Below, piece by piece: positions 1 to 12,840 of a stretch of 64,000 nucleotides of DNA. Under the pieces are notes generated by a model that saw nothing but the letters and a program-made list of their open reading frames with translations, searched no databases and was not told the origin of the DNA. Where the stretch lies: assembly GCA_014549065.1 (NCBI GenBank), contig JACDOX010000051.1, forward strand, positions 957,224 to 1,021,223. Reading direction: 5' to 3'. Every line of letters starts with the position of its first letter. Position 1 is the first letter of the stretch. The position numbers were made by a program, and so were the translations under genes. This DNA is from Cardinalis cardinalis. Its lineage: Eukaryota > Chordata > Aves > Passeriformes > Cardinalidae.

Positions 1-261
1 AGACAAGAGGGAAAGAGAAATTATAGTGCCTCTCACCCAGCACACCACGTGCTTTGGGTTGCATCTTTTGTATTGAAATGGAAAGCTGAAAATCTGGGAA
101 TCTGGGGTCTTCCTGAGCATATCTTTGTGGGGAAAAATTTCGACTGGAGTTTGATCTTTTAAATTCAGTTCCTGTTTAGACATTGCCATGTCTGCTCTGC
201 TGTGTAGTGAGCGTGCCAAATTGATGGGTGTCAGTGCAAATCAAACTGATGTCACATGTAG
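1..261. other. Unique non-coding flank
   Basis: No gene, repeat family or RNA is recognisable. It is ordinary AT-moderate vertebrate DNA leading into the minisatellite. The short ATG frame starting at 188 only becomes long because the downstream repeat lacks stop codons, so it is not called. Confidence 0.6.
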
Positions 262-607
262 GTGTCACACAGAGTCAGGAGTGTCACACAGGCAGGGGTG
301 TCACACAGACAGGAGTGTCACACAGACAGGAGTGTCACACAGCCATGAGTGTCACACAGCCACGGGTGTCACACAGAGTCAGGAGTGTCACACAGCCACG
401 GGTGTCACACAGGCAGGAGTGTCACACAGACAGGAGTGTCACACAGCCACGGGTGTCACACAGAGTCAGGAGTGTCACACAGCCACGGGTGTCACACAGG
501 CAGGAGTGTCACACAGCCATGAGTGTCACACAGCCACGGGTGTCACACAGAGAGGAGTGTCAAACTGACAGGGGTGTCCCACAGCCACAGGTGTCCCACA
601 GCCCCAG
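262..607. repeat. 17-bp minisatellite (GTGTCACACAG-N6), 20 units
   Basis: Twenty consecutive units share the 11-bp core GTGTCACACAG followed by a variable 6-bp (or 8-bp) tail: CCACGG, CCATGA, GCAGGA, ACAGGA or AGTCAGGA. Most units are 17 bp; those ending AGTCAGGA (262, 366, 453) are 19 bp. The last three units (557-607) are diverged, with GTGTCAAACTG and GTGTCCCACAG cores. Units 349-435 and 436-522 form two copies of an 87-bp five-unit block in the same tail order, differing only in the last tail. Because 17 is not a multiple of 3 and the core has no stop, two frames stay open across the array and give Cys/His/Ser/Gln-rich pseudo-proteins with no start context or family resemblance. Likely a length-polymorphic VNTR. 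Confidence 0.95.
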
Positions 608-3600
608 GTATGTCACGAGCTGCTGTGTAGGTGCAGCTGAGCTCAGGGGCAGCAGGAGCTGATGGAATCACTGCCCAGAGCATCACTGCCTTGCCCCGAA
701 ACCAGGGCTCCAGGTCAGGCTGAGGCTCTCGTGCCTCTGCTGGGTTTCGGCTCCTTTCCCTCACCCTCTGTGTTTTTGTTCCTCCCCTCCCTGCCCACTG
801 CAGCCCAAACCCAAAACAATAACTAGAGGAAACCTCTGGCTGCATAGTTCTCATTCCTGAGCCGGGCTGCATATGGCTTTGCTTTGGGTGGGGACCAGCT
901 TGTGCTCCAACTTGGTTTTACTCCTTTTGTTTCCAACCTGAGCAAAGCACGACTGTCCCATTCCCTGACCTCGCTGCATCCACCCTCCCACAGCAGCAGT
1001 GGTGGTGAAACCCTCCCAGCCCTGAAATTTGGGATGGGAGTGAGGGCTGCCTTCAGCCTCAGAGGTGCCAAGCACAGGCAGGGGTGGGCAGGAACCACCA
1101 AAACCTCTGTGCCTCTGCTCTGAGATGCTTTTCCAGCCCGGAGCAATACCTGGGCACTTACCCCTGTTGTGAGCAGATATTGCTGTGTGTGAGCATTAAA
1201 ACCATGCCATGTCAAAGCCTTTTGCATTTGTGCTCAGGATGCCCCATGGGTGATCCTGCTTGGGTTAATGGTTTGTGTGAGAAAATAATGGACGTGACCC
1301 GGCAGCTCCAGCCTGGGCAAAGCTTCTGTAGGGGAGCAGGATAATCAGAGATGGGATCTCCTGATTTCAGCCTCTTGGATTTAATGGTAGGTTTTATTTT
1401 GCACGGCCTTGCTTTGGAGTAATTTGTGTCTTTGTGCTGCTGTGAAATCAGATTTTCTTTTTTGTGGCGCCGCCAGCTCGGGAGGCGTTTTCTGAGGGAA
1501 AGTGCAGAGACAGGACCTCAATTTTTTCTGAGTGACCATACAGCAAATGTGCTGCTTTGAAATGTCACTGGTTCCCCTACCAGGAAAAAAAAATGAAACA
1601 AAACCAGAGTGGATGAAGAAAACAAAAACCAACCAAAAGACCCCAACACATGGAACTTCAAACTCTGGTATTCTCTTACAAGAAAAGGACAGTGCCCACA
1701 GAATTGATGTAAGGGATAATAAAGCTGTGCTTGAAACAGTCAGGCAAGAAGCTCTGATGATTTAGGAGGTGACAGGAAATCCTTTTTCCTGCTGCTGGGA
1801 AAAAATATGGAGTGTGAAGCAGATGACTTTGCTGTGTGCACCTCTCTGTAACTGGGATGTTGCAGGAAGCCCTCTTTCTGCCAGTGGGATTTATTTGGGA
1901 TTAATCACCCTCATCGTGTGCCCCCTGGTCACAGCAATGGCCAGAGAGCAGAGGAGACCACCCCACAGGAGGTTTGGTGTGGAAAATGGAGAGTTCTGAC
2001 CCACCAACCCCTGCTCTTGGTCCCAGTGTGACCCAGCTCCAGCCTTCAGCCCCTTGTGGAGATGAAGGAGAAGGTTGGTGCAGATCTCTCCTAAACTGTG
2101 AGAGTTTATGGCATTTTGAGGTAAACTATCACCTAATTTGGGTTTATCTTTGGGTGCTGGTTGTGAGCTGCTCACCAGACACAGCTCCAGGGGTAGGGTA
2201 GATGGAGGCAGCTTTACTCTGCTCATTCTCCATCTGCCTGCATGGGCCTGGCTGTGATTCTGGCTGTACAGTGTGTGGCAAATATCAGAACTGCAGCCAT
2301 CCTGGAGCTGTAGCTAAGCTGAGATTCCCTCTATATTTTTCAGTGCTTTCACACCAGAGTGGGAACTGCAGTAGATTTTCTCTTGCTTTGTTTGTTGTAT
2401 CTATTTCAGCTCTGAGCTAAGACCACAAATTACTGCTTTATGCACCGTGTCTCTGCAGCACGGGGGCAATATGCAGACCTCATGCAGTTTGGGACTTGTG
2501 GAATCCCAGGAAAAGCTGTCCCTGCACACTTCAGCTGGACAGCAGTCTTGTGGCAGGGGAGGGTTCAAACGAGTGGGACTTGGTGTGGCTGGAGAGGAGC
2601 CCAAGCTCGGAGCAGCTCGAGGATGCTTGGCTTTCCAAACCCCCTGGAAAGGGGGAGGTATCACATGCCCCCCTGTCTGGGCTGCTCCTCACAGACCTGC
2701 TGCTTGTTGTGGGTGGGCTTGCTCCAAGTCATGCCCTGCCTGAAGGCACAGGCAGCCACAGAAAGGGTTTGTTATCTCCTGAACCCGAGGCTGCAGTCTG
2801 GGCAGGATCCTGTCACGTGAGGCCTTGTGGCAGCTCTTGGGCTGGGAGATGCTCTGGATGCTCTTTTGAACTGAAATAAGTAACAATCCTCTTCCCTCCC
2901 TCACTCTAAACAAGCCCATTAATCAATTAAAATCAGTGTGAGCATTCTCAAAATTGGTGAGCATATCCTTCATGTTTATGTCTCCTAGGGAAAAATGCAT
3001 ATGGGAAAGGCAGCTCTTTTTTCCTCTCCCTGAAAGGCCCTGAACTGAGCTGCTTGTGTGCACAAAGGAGAGGCTTTCTGTGTACACGGCAAAGAGCAGC
3101 AAACGCTGCCAAAAATTCTGCATCTCAGAATTGAGATGTTGCCTCGCTTTTCCACTGAATTACCCAGAGCTCGTAGGTCTGGGAGGCTTGGGCTGGATGC
3201 TTGGTGGGAACAGATGTTCTTCCAAAATTTCCAGCGTGTTTTGTTTTGGATCAAAGCAGGAATAGCACAAGAGCAATCTTTTGTAGTAGCTGGCACCTCC
3301 TGGCCCTGGCCCCAGCCACAGTGCAGACAAGAGGCTGATGCTGCAGTGAAACACAGGGAAGAGCCAGCTGGAATTTTCTGGACCCTGGAAAAAAAAGGCT
3401 TTAAACCATGTTCCAGAGTTTGTACTGGTTCTGACAGTAATTCTCCACCCTGGCTTTGGTCACTGGGGTGTGTTTTTTTAAGGAGAAACTGGTTATTCAT
3501 GATGGATCTGGCTCACAGTGGCTGTGCTGCCTTGGACTGAGACCTTGGGGTGTATTTTGGGATTGAGCTCAACGTGGTGAGTGCATCCCTTTGTTCCAGA

Positions 3601-5189
3601 TTATGTTCTGGAGAAATATCACTGCTGGTTGTGCTGCTTGAGCCTGGTTCTGACTGCCCAGAGTCCTTTTCTGCACCCACACATGCAGCTCTTCTCCCTC
3701 CATCTCATTCCCAGCAGGTGCCAGGAGCACAAAGCTTTGGAGTGTTTCAGGTAACCAACAGCTTTGGTGGAGAGGCACTGCTGAAAACTCCCCTTTAGGA
3801 GGACAGAGGTTACTGAAAATGCTGCACAAGTGAACAAACAAATGCAAACCACAGCCCTTCTCTGGGAAAAGCTGCTGAGGGACACACCTGAGTGCTGGTA
3901 TGGGAGGCAGCTCCATCCCTAAGCTTGTTTCTGGTCTTTTCCCGTTCTTATTCTGCTGTTTCCACACATTTACTGGGATGCTCCCTGCCCAGGGTGCTTT
4001 CCTGGCATCAACTGAGGCTGCCATGAGCACAGGAACCAGCATGTGGCACCACCCCTGCCTTTGATGTGTTCCTTTGATGTGTCAAGGTGCTCTGTCACCT
4101 GCCCTTTTGCTTCTAGGTCAGGGAAGAGCTTTTTTCCTTTCCCCTTTTAGCTCCACTTTCTAAGCACAGTGAACACATCACGTTCATTTGTGTTGGTCCA
4201 CCACATCTGCCAGTTACTCAGGGAATTCTGTATCTTCAGATCTCCTGATTTATGAGCTGAGAAAGGCTGCTCCTCTGCTGGGCACAGCACAGTCTTCTGG
4301 AAATATAATAATGGTAATCACCATAACCAATAAAATACAGCAAACCATGATTTGGGTGTAAGGGGCCTTTAAAGCAGCAGCCTGGGGTATCTCCACATTT
4401 TAATCTCCAAGCAACATTCCTGATCACAGCAAGATGAAGCCCAGACTGGGCTGCCAGCTCCTTGGAAACTTGGAAATGCTCTCATTCCTTGTTCACTTTG
4501 GTTTCTGCACTGCTGCAGATTGACTTTAGAGCTCAGCTAGAAATTGCTCTATTGGTGTGAGCAGTAATGACTGTTGTGTAAACATCCCCACATTGGGGCC
4601 TTTTCTCCATGAGATTTTGATGATTCCAGCAAACTTGATTTACCTTTATGCAGCACAATGTTTGTCCTGCCTTTTGGTTTTCCTCAGAGCTGGTGGGATA
4701 TCCTCATCAGGCCAGGGTATGTTCCACACCAGCCAAGTGCTTTTACCAGCCTACCAAAAAGACATCACTGCTGGTCTTTTTTCCCCCTGCATTTTTATTT
4801 TTCTTTTTGCAAATATATCCATGTGACTGAGCCAGATTCCTGCTGGCAGGTGCAGGGAGAGCTCCATTCAATTCTCTGAGCCCCAAAAGCCTCTTCCCTG
4901 TGCTGGTGGCCGAGCTGGCCGTGCCTCCAGCTGCCTTCTCCCAGGGGCCCTTGGCGCAGGGACATGGGACAATCCTTCCACTCCTGCCATGCCCATTCCA
5001 GCCCTGCTCCATCTGCTCGGGGACCACGAGCTGCTGCTCCTCACCAGAGGGGAGGTGGAGGCTGCTCATCCCAGCAGCTTTTCCCCTCTCCCCTTTGTTC
5101 GTGCAGGGAGCTCTGCGCAGCCCAGCTCCCATTAGCGGGAGCTGGCACAAATTAAAAACAAATTTAGCCCCGGTGTCTGTGTTCGCAGC
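608..5189. other. Unique non-coding sequence, no gene seen
   Basis: No frame here combines length, splice sites and a recognisable protein. Open frames up to about 170 codons occur on both strands in overlapping positions, as expected by chance in moderately GC-rich DNA. No CR1, LTR or tandem array was recognised. Short A/T runs occur (for example near 1,589). Confidence 0.5.
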
Positions 5190-5880
5190 GAATTTCACCT
5201 CGGCTGATTATTTTTATGGCTTGTTGACAAAACGGGAACGTGTGTGCGGGGAGCCTCTTGCAGGTCCCTGGAAAATGCCAAATGAGTCACTTTGGGAAGG
5301 CTGAAACACATCCCTCCACATGGAGCACACACACATGGGGCGGGAACGGGGGCACGCACCACGTTTGTCTCCGTAATGATTTCTTTGGGTTTTTTTTTTT
5401 TTTGCTTTTTCCCCTTTTCCGGCGTGTGTGCTCTCGCTGCTTTGTGGCAATAGCTGCATCTGCTGTTCCAGGCTCTGCAGCGTGGCCCCCTGGCCCCCTC
5501 CCCGAGTTGCCAGGCAGCGGCTGATGGCTGTGCCGCCCATTGGGAGCCCATTACTCAACTCCTCGTGCGCGCTCGCCACCGTTCGCGTTCTGCTGATGAT
5601 ATTTACGGCCGCAGCTGCTAAAACGGTGTTTGCAAATTTATGCTGATTTGATTAGCTAGTTTAGTCATCATAGCTTCTAAGAGCAGGATCTGGCCATAAA
5701 ATTGCTTTCTGCTCCGTGTGACTCGCTAATGGAGTGTCACATGAGAGCACGAGCCCGGGCGCCAAGCAAGGGCTGCAGGAGACCATATGGTGCCTCAGAG
5801 TCCCCTCCACCACCTCCAGAAAACGTTTTACCCTCTGCAACAGCACCGTGGGCACAGGATTATCAGCTCTGTTGAGCCAT
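5190..5880. promoter_or_regulatory. Candidate conserved regulatory block, CpG-retaining
   Basis: This block differs from its surroundings. It keeps many CpGs (5,200-5,250, 5,340-5,380, 5,420-5,430 and 5,560-5,620) in a CpG-poor neighbourhood and then turns into AT-rich sequence dense in homeodomain-like TAAT/ATTA cores and TGCTGAT motifs (5,590-5,670). It holds a T14 run at 5,390-5,403. No convincing open frame spans it. The mix of CpG retention and developmental-type motifs resembles a distal enhancer or alternative promoter. This is inference from composition only; no alignment was possible. Confidence 0.35.
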
Positions 5881-7299
5881 GTTCATCCACCTTAATGATG
5901 TACCAGTGAGTTTGCAGGGGCTGGGATAAAACCAGTCCTCACTCGGTCACTGAGCGCACAATTTCTTACCCTGTGTCATCTTTTGTCCCCTGGGCTGCTT
6001 AGAGGCTTCTCTGCCACTCACAGAGGTGCTTGGAGCACGTGGATTTTCGTATCCTGGCTGCCCCTTGATTGAGAAATGCCATCCCCAGTCCTGCTCTGAA
6101 CCTCCACTTGAGGCCTGTGTCTGATGGATTTGGGCACGGCTCACCATCTGCCATTATCTGTGGGTGATGGAGCTTTCTCTGCGTCAGCCACGACAGAAAT
6201 AAACTCACTCCACCTTAAAATTCAGCTCGCTGCCATTTAAAAGAAAGGAAAAAAAAAAGGCTAAAACCTTGTTTTCCTCCAGAGAGATTTCTAAATTACT
6301 ACCAATACTATAGATATGTTTGAACCATCTGTGTAATTCTGATGTCTCTCTGGGTGAAGAGGAAGCATTCCTTTCATACAATAAGTGCTACCTCAGGTGT
6401 GCTCTTAATATTTTTAGGGTTATTTTAGGGTAACATTCATTCTGCCTTTCCTTAAAGTGGTTTTTGACCTGGGAGGCGAGGCTGTGGTGGATCTGGAGAC
6501 ACATCCTCCAGCTGAACTCCCTCCTTTTCCCAGTGCCTCCCATTTACTGCTTCCCAGCCACTGCTACCATTTCAAAGGATCCTTTCAGAGGCAGTTTCCT
6601 CACTTTCTTCACCATGACACTTTTTTAGGGCTTTTCAGACAAGTGCACTCACACACTGCTGTGCCTCAGGTTTTTTCCTTGGTTTCTTTGAGCTTGTCTT
6701 CCTCTTCTCCTGATCCCCCAGGCCTTTCAATTACTTTTTAATGTTCTTCTGGCCTTCTTCCTGAAAAGTTCTGTGAGCATTACCTTGCCTGTGGCCCTAT
6801 CCAGACAGGCTTTGAGCAGGCTATAAAGCAGTTGCTCATCTGGGATGTTGAAATTGGAGTCTCTCTGTAAGACATCCACAGCACTGGACCTTCTGCTCCT
6901 CCCAGGTGCACTGTAAATGGAAGGGGACTAAGTTCAGCAGCAGGTTATGTGGATCTTGGCTCCCCTGCCATCATTCCAAAGGGGGAAATCGGCCCTGTGT
7001 GATGGGTAAAGAGGGGAGGTGGTGGCTGGGTGGAGCTGGTCCCAGGTCTCCATTAGGGGAGCAGTGGGGAATGCTGGAGGTCGAGGAGAACAATTTAAAT
7101 TTCAGGAGAGGTTGGCAGACAAAAGCAGAGCTAGCATTTGTAGAGGACATGAGTTCATTAGCAGTTAATATTTGTGTTTAGGACTGTTCTGAAGAGAATC
7201 AGCTTGTCCAAACCACTTACTCCAAGCTGCAAAGTTCCTCTCCTGGGACCTGTGTAGCAGTACCTTAATCATTTATAGAGAAGCCCCGTTGGATTCCTT
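5881..7299. other. Unique non-coding sequence
   Basis: No gene or repeat family recognised. Pyrimidine-rich tracts around 6,500-6,760 give chance open frames only. Confidence 0.5.
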
Positions 7300-7560
7300 A
7301 ATTTTGTTCTATTTCAACCAAACATTTTGTTGTTTTTGTGCCATGAGGATTTAACACCTTCATCAGGGCTTTGCGTTTCCCGCCTTGAATCTCAAGCTGA
7401 GGGTAGAGGGCAGATTTTGGAGAAACGTGCCCAGATTTGTACCAGGTTTTGATGGTGCTTATCCCTCCTGCACAGATTGTTTGCCCATATGAAGCAATTC
7501 CCCACCTTGCCCACATTAACATTTCCTGATGAGCCAGTGTGTTAATTTTGTGCTCCATGG
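7300..7560. promoter_or_regulatory. Candidate regulatory block with E2F-like site
   Basis: Repeat-free sequence with a TTTCCCGCC motif at about 7,376-7,384, which matches the established E2F consensus TTTSSCGC, and several ATTA cores. The minus strand is open for 134 codons (7,298-7,702), but the predicted protein resembles nothing I know and lacks clear splice sites, so a regulatory or neutral reading is preferred. A single E2F-like match is expected by chance at this scale. Confidence 0.2.
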
Positions 7561-10500
7561 CTCTCTGCTCACGGGCTTCTGCTGGCAGAGCGGCTGCCTC
7601 CCCTTCTGTTAAACCATGCCGTGCTACCCTGCCCTCAGCTCTCATCAGCCTCTGCTGGCTTTGGGAATCCATCCCCCCTTCCCCTCTGAGGCAGCAGCAC
7701 ATTCTCCCCCTCCCAGATTTTATCCAAGAGGAGCCTTTTGTATCCCCATCTCTTTAATTAAACAGAACGCCCTGACTCGATCGAGACATAAAAGGCATGG
7801 CACAGAAGCTCCCTGGCAAACCATCAAGCAGCGTCCCCCATCTGAGCTGATAAACTCAAGGAGAAGCTGCCCTTTCAAGCCTCTGGAAGACTAAATACCA
7901 AGCCAAGATGTGATACTGCAAGGCCACGATAAGAAAGGGACTAAATCAAGAGTGCTGATTGCGAGGGAGGAATAAAGGGAGAGAGGGAGCCCCGTGTGTG
8001 CACCTTTTATATAAAAATCCTCGCAGGGAATCAGGTGGGAGCAACAGCTCTTCCCCATCCTGGCACGAGCTCTGCTTCCCATCCCAGATCTGCTGTATTA
8101 GCAGGGATGGAAGGAGCCAGCGCGGGGAAATGCCAGGGAAAAGATGCACTCAATTAAAAATAGAGAGAAAGTCCCCAAAGCTCTGACACGGTTTTGTCAG
8201 ACAGGACTTGCAACAGATGATTCCTGTGAGGATTTCTCGCTCTTGGGAAACGCTTTGCGGTTTGTCATCGCCGGGGAACGGGCAGCAGGAAAGGCACAGA
8301 GAACAGAACAGGCCCAGGGGGGAGAGGGTGTTAAAAGAGCCACAGCTGAAAAATCAACATGGAAATTACATTAGAAATGTTTGCTCTGGCTGTTGGCAAC
8401 CCGGACATTGCGACAGTCGGAGGCAGGAAGTGAAACTGTCTCTCGACAGCCAATTCCAGGAGCTCAAATCCCGTGCTCCAGCCCTTCTTCCCCTCAAAAG
8501 CAGGGGGACAGTGCAAGAACCTCCTCCCTCCCCTCAGACAAGGATGCTCTGAGTCTCCTGACCTCTGCAACCAGCAGGACTACGTGCTTCTTATAGAGAA
8601 AATGTGAAGTGCTGCAGTTGCTTTCGCCTGATTCTCGGAGCTGGTGCTTTAAGAAACATCCCTCCCACCCACCTGCCCCTTCCCTGCACCTAAAATGTCA
8701 CAAGTGTTCCAGTATACCCACAGGGATTGACAAAATCGCTGCACAGCAGCGGCTCTGTGATACCATGGTGATGGTTGCTACTGAAAATCCTTCACTGGGT
8801 GGGAGCAGAGCCGTGCCCGAGCGAACAGCCCGGCTGATGCCTGCTAAATTTAGATTTTCCACCTCTGGTTCTTCCCCCTGCCCTGGTTTAGGAGAGCTCT
8901 CAGTAATAGCTGCTCGCTAGCAGCTGAATGCTCCAGCAAAGGGGCCAAATGTGTTGTCAAAAAGCCAAAGAGCCACAATCAATATTTCGTTGGCTTTGCT
9001 CTTGCTGGCCCCAGGTGAAGCACTGCCAGCTGAAGCCAGGAGCTTTTCCTGCTGCCTGCTCTGGGGTCCCTCTTCCCCCAGACCTTGCCTCTGAGTTTCT
9101 GTGGGGCAAGCCAGAATTTCCATCTAAAACCCATCTCAGGATAATCAACACACACTGACACAGGTCTGCTCCATCACCCAGTTATGCCACAGGGCTGTGT
9201 TTGATCCCCATAAGAGAACAGGTTTGTACCTCCAACATCCCTCCCTCTCCATGTAGTAATTTTACTTCGCCTATTGTGCCTCTGTGAAAATGCTGAACTT
9301 CAGCAAAATCCACTTTTGTATTACTTTATACAACAACGCAGTGACTTGATGATTCCATTTTTGGATCACTTCATTCAAGCTGCTTTTCCTCAGCTTCTCT
9401 ATGCAGATGCTGTCTCCTCTGTCTGGGTAATGACAAGCTTTTAGTGAAAAGTATGTCTGAAAGATGCCATTATGCTCCATATTCTTTGCAGTGCATCAGG
9501 ACATCTTGTTACAGCAGCCTTGTTTCTTATTAACACTCGACTTAAGCCATCCAGACTGGCATGCTGGGGGAAATGAGGGGGCTGTTATTTATTCTGACCT
9601 ATTTGTCTATTAGTTGCAATGACTATCTGGGAATGCATGGGAAGAAGAAAGCTTCAGATCTTCCTCTGCAGACATGTTGGAGCAACTCGCTCTTATCAGA
9701 TCAGCAGAGCTCAGACAGAGAGATAGGGCTGCTTTGCTCTCAGCTTTTTGCATATCCTAATGAATCTCATTTGCTCAGCCCCCAAGGCAGGTCATCAAAC
9801 GAGTCTGTCCTGCTGCCCAAACCTCAGAGGGATCTGGGGGTGAGGATGGTAAATCCAGGGATGGCAGGAGGGAGCTGGGCTGGCACCGTGTCCAAAGGAC
9901 AGGCTGGGCACTGGGGCTCTGGTCAGTGGGGTGAGTCAGCCAGGGCTGTGTGTGCACACAGCTGTGGGTACCTGCCCCAGGAACAGGGCTGGGCTTTGTC
10001 TGCCTCCTGCATCAGCTGTTTCATTCCTTAAAGCTCTGCTTTAAAGTTTTTTAAAGGAAAAATCCCTTCTTCCTTTACATTTGCTGGCGCTTTGCAGGAT
10101 GTAAACTATGGACAAGATGGCAGATCAGACTTCGGAGGCAGACAGGCTGCTTGGCAGGATTTGTGCCAAACTTCCAGAGCTTGAACAAGCATTATGTTAA
10201 TGTCCTGAACTTCCAGGAGATGTTATCAGGGTCCTCACTTCACGTACAGCGGGGCAGGATCCTGCTGAGCACCACTGTGGGGTCACACCTTTGGACTTTC
10301 CTCACCCCTCCTGGTGCTGAGCACAGGTAACCCTCAGGGAGTTGCTGTCTCTTGGCTCATCTCAGTTTTTCCAGCCCCCTGACATGTTCCAAAAGCTCAA
10401 AGGTGATTAAACTCCTCAGCTTCATGGTTGCCCATTTTCTGAGAATCCACCTCCAGGCACACTCAGGACCTGGGCAAGCCTGCAGTTCATTTTTCAGGGG

Positions 10501-12370
10501 TCATGGCTTATATCAAACAGCTCTTGAGCTTGTTTTCTATTTTTAAGCACGTTAAAATTGCCTGTGAACCACAGAGCTCGTGGGGCATTTGGGCGCTCTG
10601 TGCCAGCTCTGTGCCAAGTCCAAGCCCAGTCAATCAATGTCATTTTCATAGAAAAGGAAGAAAAAAAGTCTCATCTTGGAGTCTGTCAGCTTCCTTAACC
10701 ACTTTTCAACTACCTGCACATTGAATGCATTCTGCCATTCTGATTCTTGGTGATAACTTTAGGCTCATTTTTTATGCTGCTTTCAAAGTTCACAGGAAAT
10801 CTATTGATATCAGAGATGTGCCATCCCTTTATTGGGTGCTCTGGGAAATGTCTGAGGACAGCAAGCACCTGAACTCCCCTGTAACTCCCCAGAGATTTAT
10901 ATGCCAGGGTAATGAGAATGAACACTGAGCACCAAAGGGACACCAGAGATGTATAGCTCTGCCTATAGGTTTGGAAGAGGATGACCTTTGAATTCCTGGC
11001 TTGTGCTTTGAATAGGTGCATGAGGAGAAAATAACTGAGCCAGAGCACAGCAATCTGAAAATGAGCAGTGTGGGCTGAAAGTGAAGCAGACATTTATCAG
11101 CTTAGATGGGAGGTGGCTGAGGATGAAGTGGTTTGGTGCAGCTTCTGGGACTGACTTCCATGTGAGCAGGGAATGAGCAGGGGGTGTTTTGGGCTGGGCC
11201 CTCAATTCTGGCCACCTTGAGGACCCTCAGGGTGTGCTGTGAAATTCCAGGAGCAATGCAGGCTTGCAGCACGCTGGGGGTGAGGTGGGGTGAGGCACTT
11301 CGGGGAATCTGACAGCAGATTGAGTTATTTGTCTGAACACAGCTCCTTTCACTCTCCTGATTGTTTTGAGCTCTCAGGTTTGAATCTGGAAGTGCTATCT
11401 CAGCTGCATCACTTGCCTTTGTAATGAACTTTCCAGGTGAATGCACGTCCAGGAGAGAGCAGAACTCCTTGTGCATTACAGAGCATTTGTTTTAGTGCAG
11501 CACAAGCACTACCCACAGCCTGGAAACCAGAGTCAGCAGAGTGTGAATGATGCCAGGGAGAAGCATTAAAGCCAATTCTGCTACAAGGGGAAGCTGTTGA
11601 ATCCGAGATACTTTTTTCCATGATATTTAAACATGGAGCATGGAATATAGGGGAGAACACTGGGCCTTGCTGCCACTTACCACAGCTTTTAAATAGGTTT
11701 ACAGCTTTCAAACTGGACTCCTGCATTGATGGTATTGCCAGTACCCTAATCAATTGGCATTTGTATCAGGGACACACTATATGGGGTCTGTCCTGTGCCC
11801 TTACACAGACCCCCTCTTTGAACTTCATTTTAAAATGCTTCAGGAATCCCTTAAATGCCAGTTCTGGTTTTCTCACAGCAGCTCAGTGCCTGGGTAGTAG
11901 ATGTCACAAAATATCAGTAGATAGGGGTATAATTTTAGCTCCCTGAGTTGCTTTCCAAGTGGGAAATAGTCTCTGGATAGCCTGTGTGTAATGAGACATC
12001 TGGGGCTTACTCATCTGGGGTCTTGCATGGGCCCTTTTGTGCCGTGGTTCCTTTCTGGGGTGACAAAGCAGAAGTCATCAGTGTCTATTTAATGGAAAGT
12101 CCCAGCACCTTTTGCAGAGGTAGGGAAGGAGATAAACACAGATAACATTCAGACAGAGAGGCGCAGCCATGTGTGTGCTGCAGCCTCCACCCACAGGTAC
12201 CAACCCCTCAGCAACCAGCCACGCTACCTTTGTGCTCCCCCCAGATGATGTGGCCATGCATGATTTATACAGAGCAGAGCTGCCTTTGCCTGCCTGGGAG
12301 GTGGCCTTGGTGCCTCTCTCTGTGCTCAACAGGAGCTTCAGGAGGGGGTTTTGCACCTCTAGAAATGATC
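7561..12370. other. Unique non-coding sequence, no gene seen
   Basis: Long repeat-poor stretch. A compact AT-rich segment at about 9,690-9,790 has an octamer-like TTTTGCATA, a TTATCAGATC GATA-type site and TAATGA cores, so it could be a small regulatory element. The remaining open frames (up to 156 codons, 9,561-10,031) overlap on both strands and look like chance. No RNA gene or mobile element was recognised. Confidence 0.5.
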
Positions 12371-12840
12371 CTGTGGCCACTCCGAGCTCGCTCTGAGGGT
12401 TTCTCCATGCTAGGGAGGGTGAGAAATGATGCTCACTTCCAAAAATTGAAAAGGTTTATTAAAACCTTACCAAAAATACAACAGAAGACTGAATAGAGAA
12501 AATATTACAGTGCTGGGAGCAGAGGATCTTTCCCACTATGTTGGAAGTTTCACCTTCTAACCCTTTAGCCCCTCCCAAAGTTCTGTCCATGACTTCTCCT
12601 GTGTCTGAATTTGCTTCTTTACATCTTGATTAGCAGTCAGTTGTTGCCATAGTGACAATCCCATCCTCTCAAATGTCCCAAACCCAGGACACCCCTTGAT
12701 AACAACACAAGGGGGTAAGACATATCTATAAATGTATAAAACAATAACTATAAATCTATAAAACTTCTCCTAACATATATACAGGATATTTGCCTTTTAG
12801 TTGTGAGAGCCAGCCACTGCACTACTCATCTATCACAGGA
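12371..12840 (-). mobile_element. Probable solo LTR of an avian endogenous retrovirus
   Basis: Read on the minus strand, the segment has LTR organisation. It starts near TGTGATAG (about 12,837), has AT-rich TATA-like stretches (12,720-12,780), and then carries an AATAAA polyadenylation signal (plus positions 12,460-12,455), followed by a short U5-like stretch with GAGCATCATTTCTCA. Boundaries are uncertain: a shorter TG...CA frame is 12,420-12,775, and I found no clear target-site duplication for either choice. There is no gag, pol or env coding beside it, so this would be a solo LTR left by recombination. It resembles LTRs I associate with passerine genomes; the family name cannot be given from memory. 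An RFX X-box-like sequence lies at 12,643-12,656. Confidence 0.5.

Noticed and set aside
188..662. Two overlapping plus frames giving Cys/His/Ser/Gln repeat peptides
   Set aside because: They are produced by a 17-bp minisatellite with no stop in the core. Two frames are open at once and there is no splice or start support.
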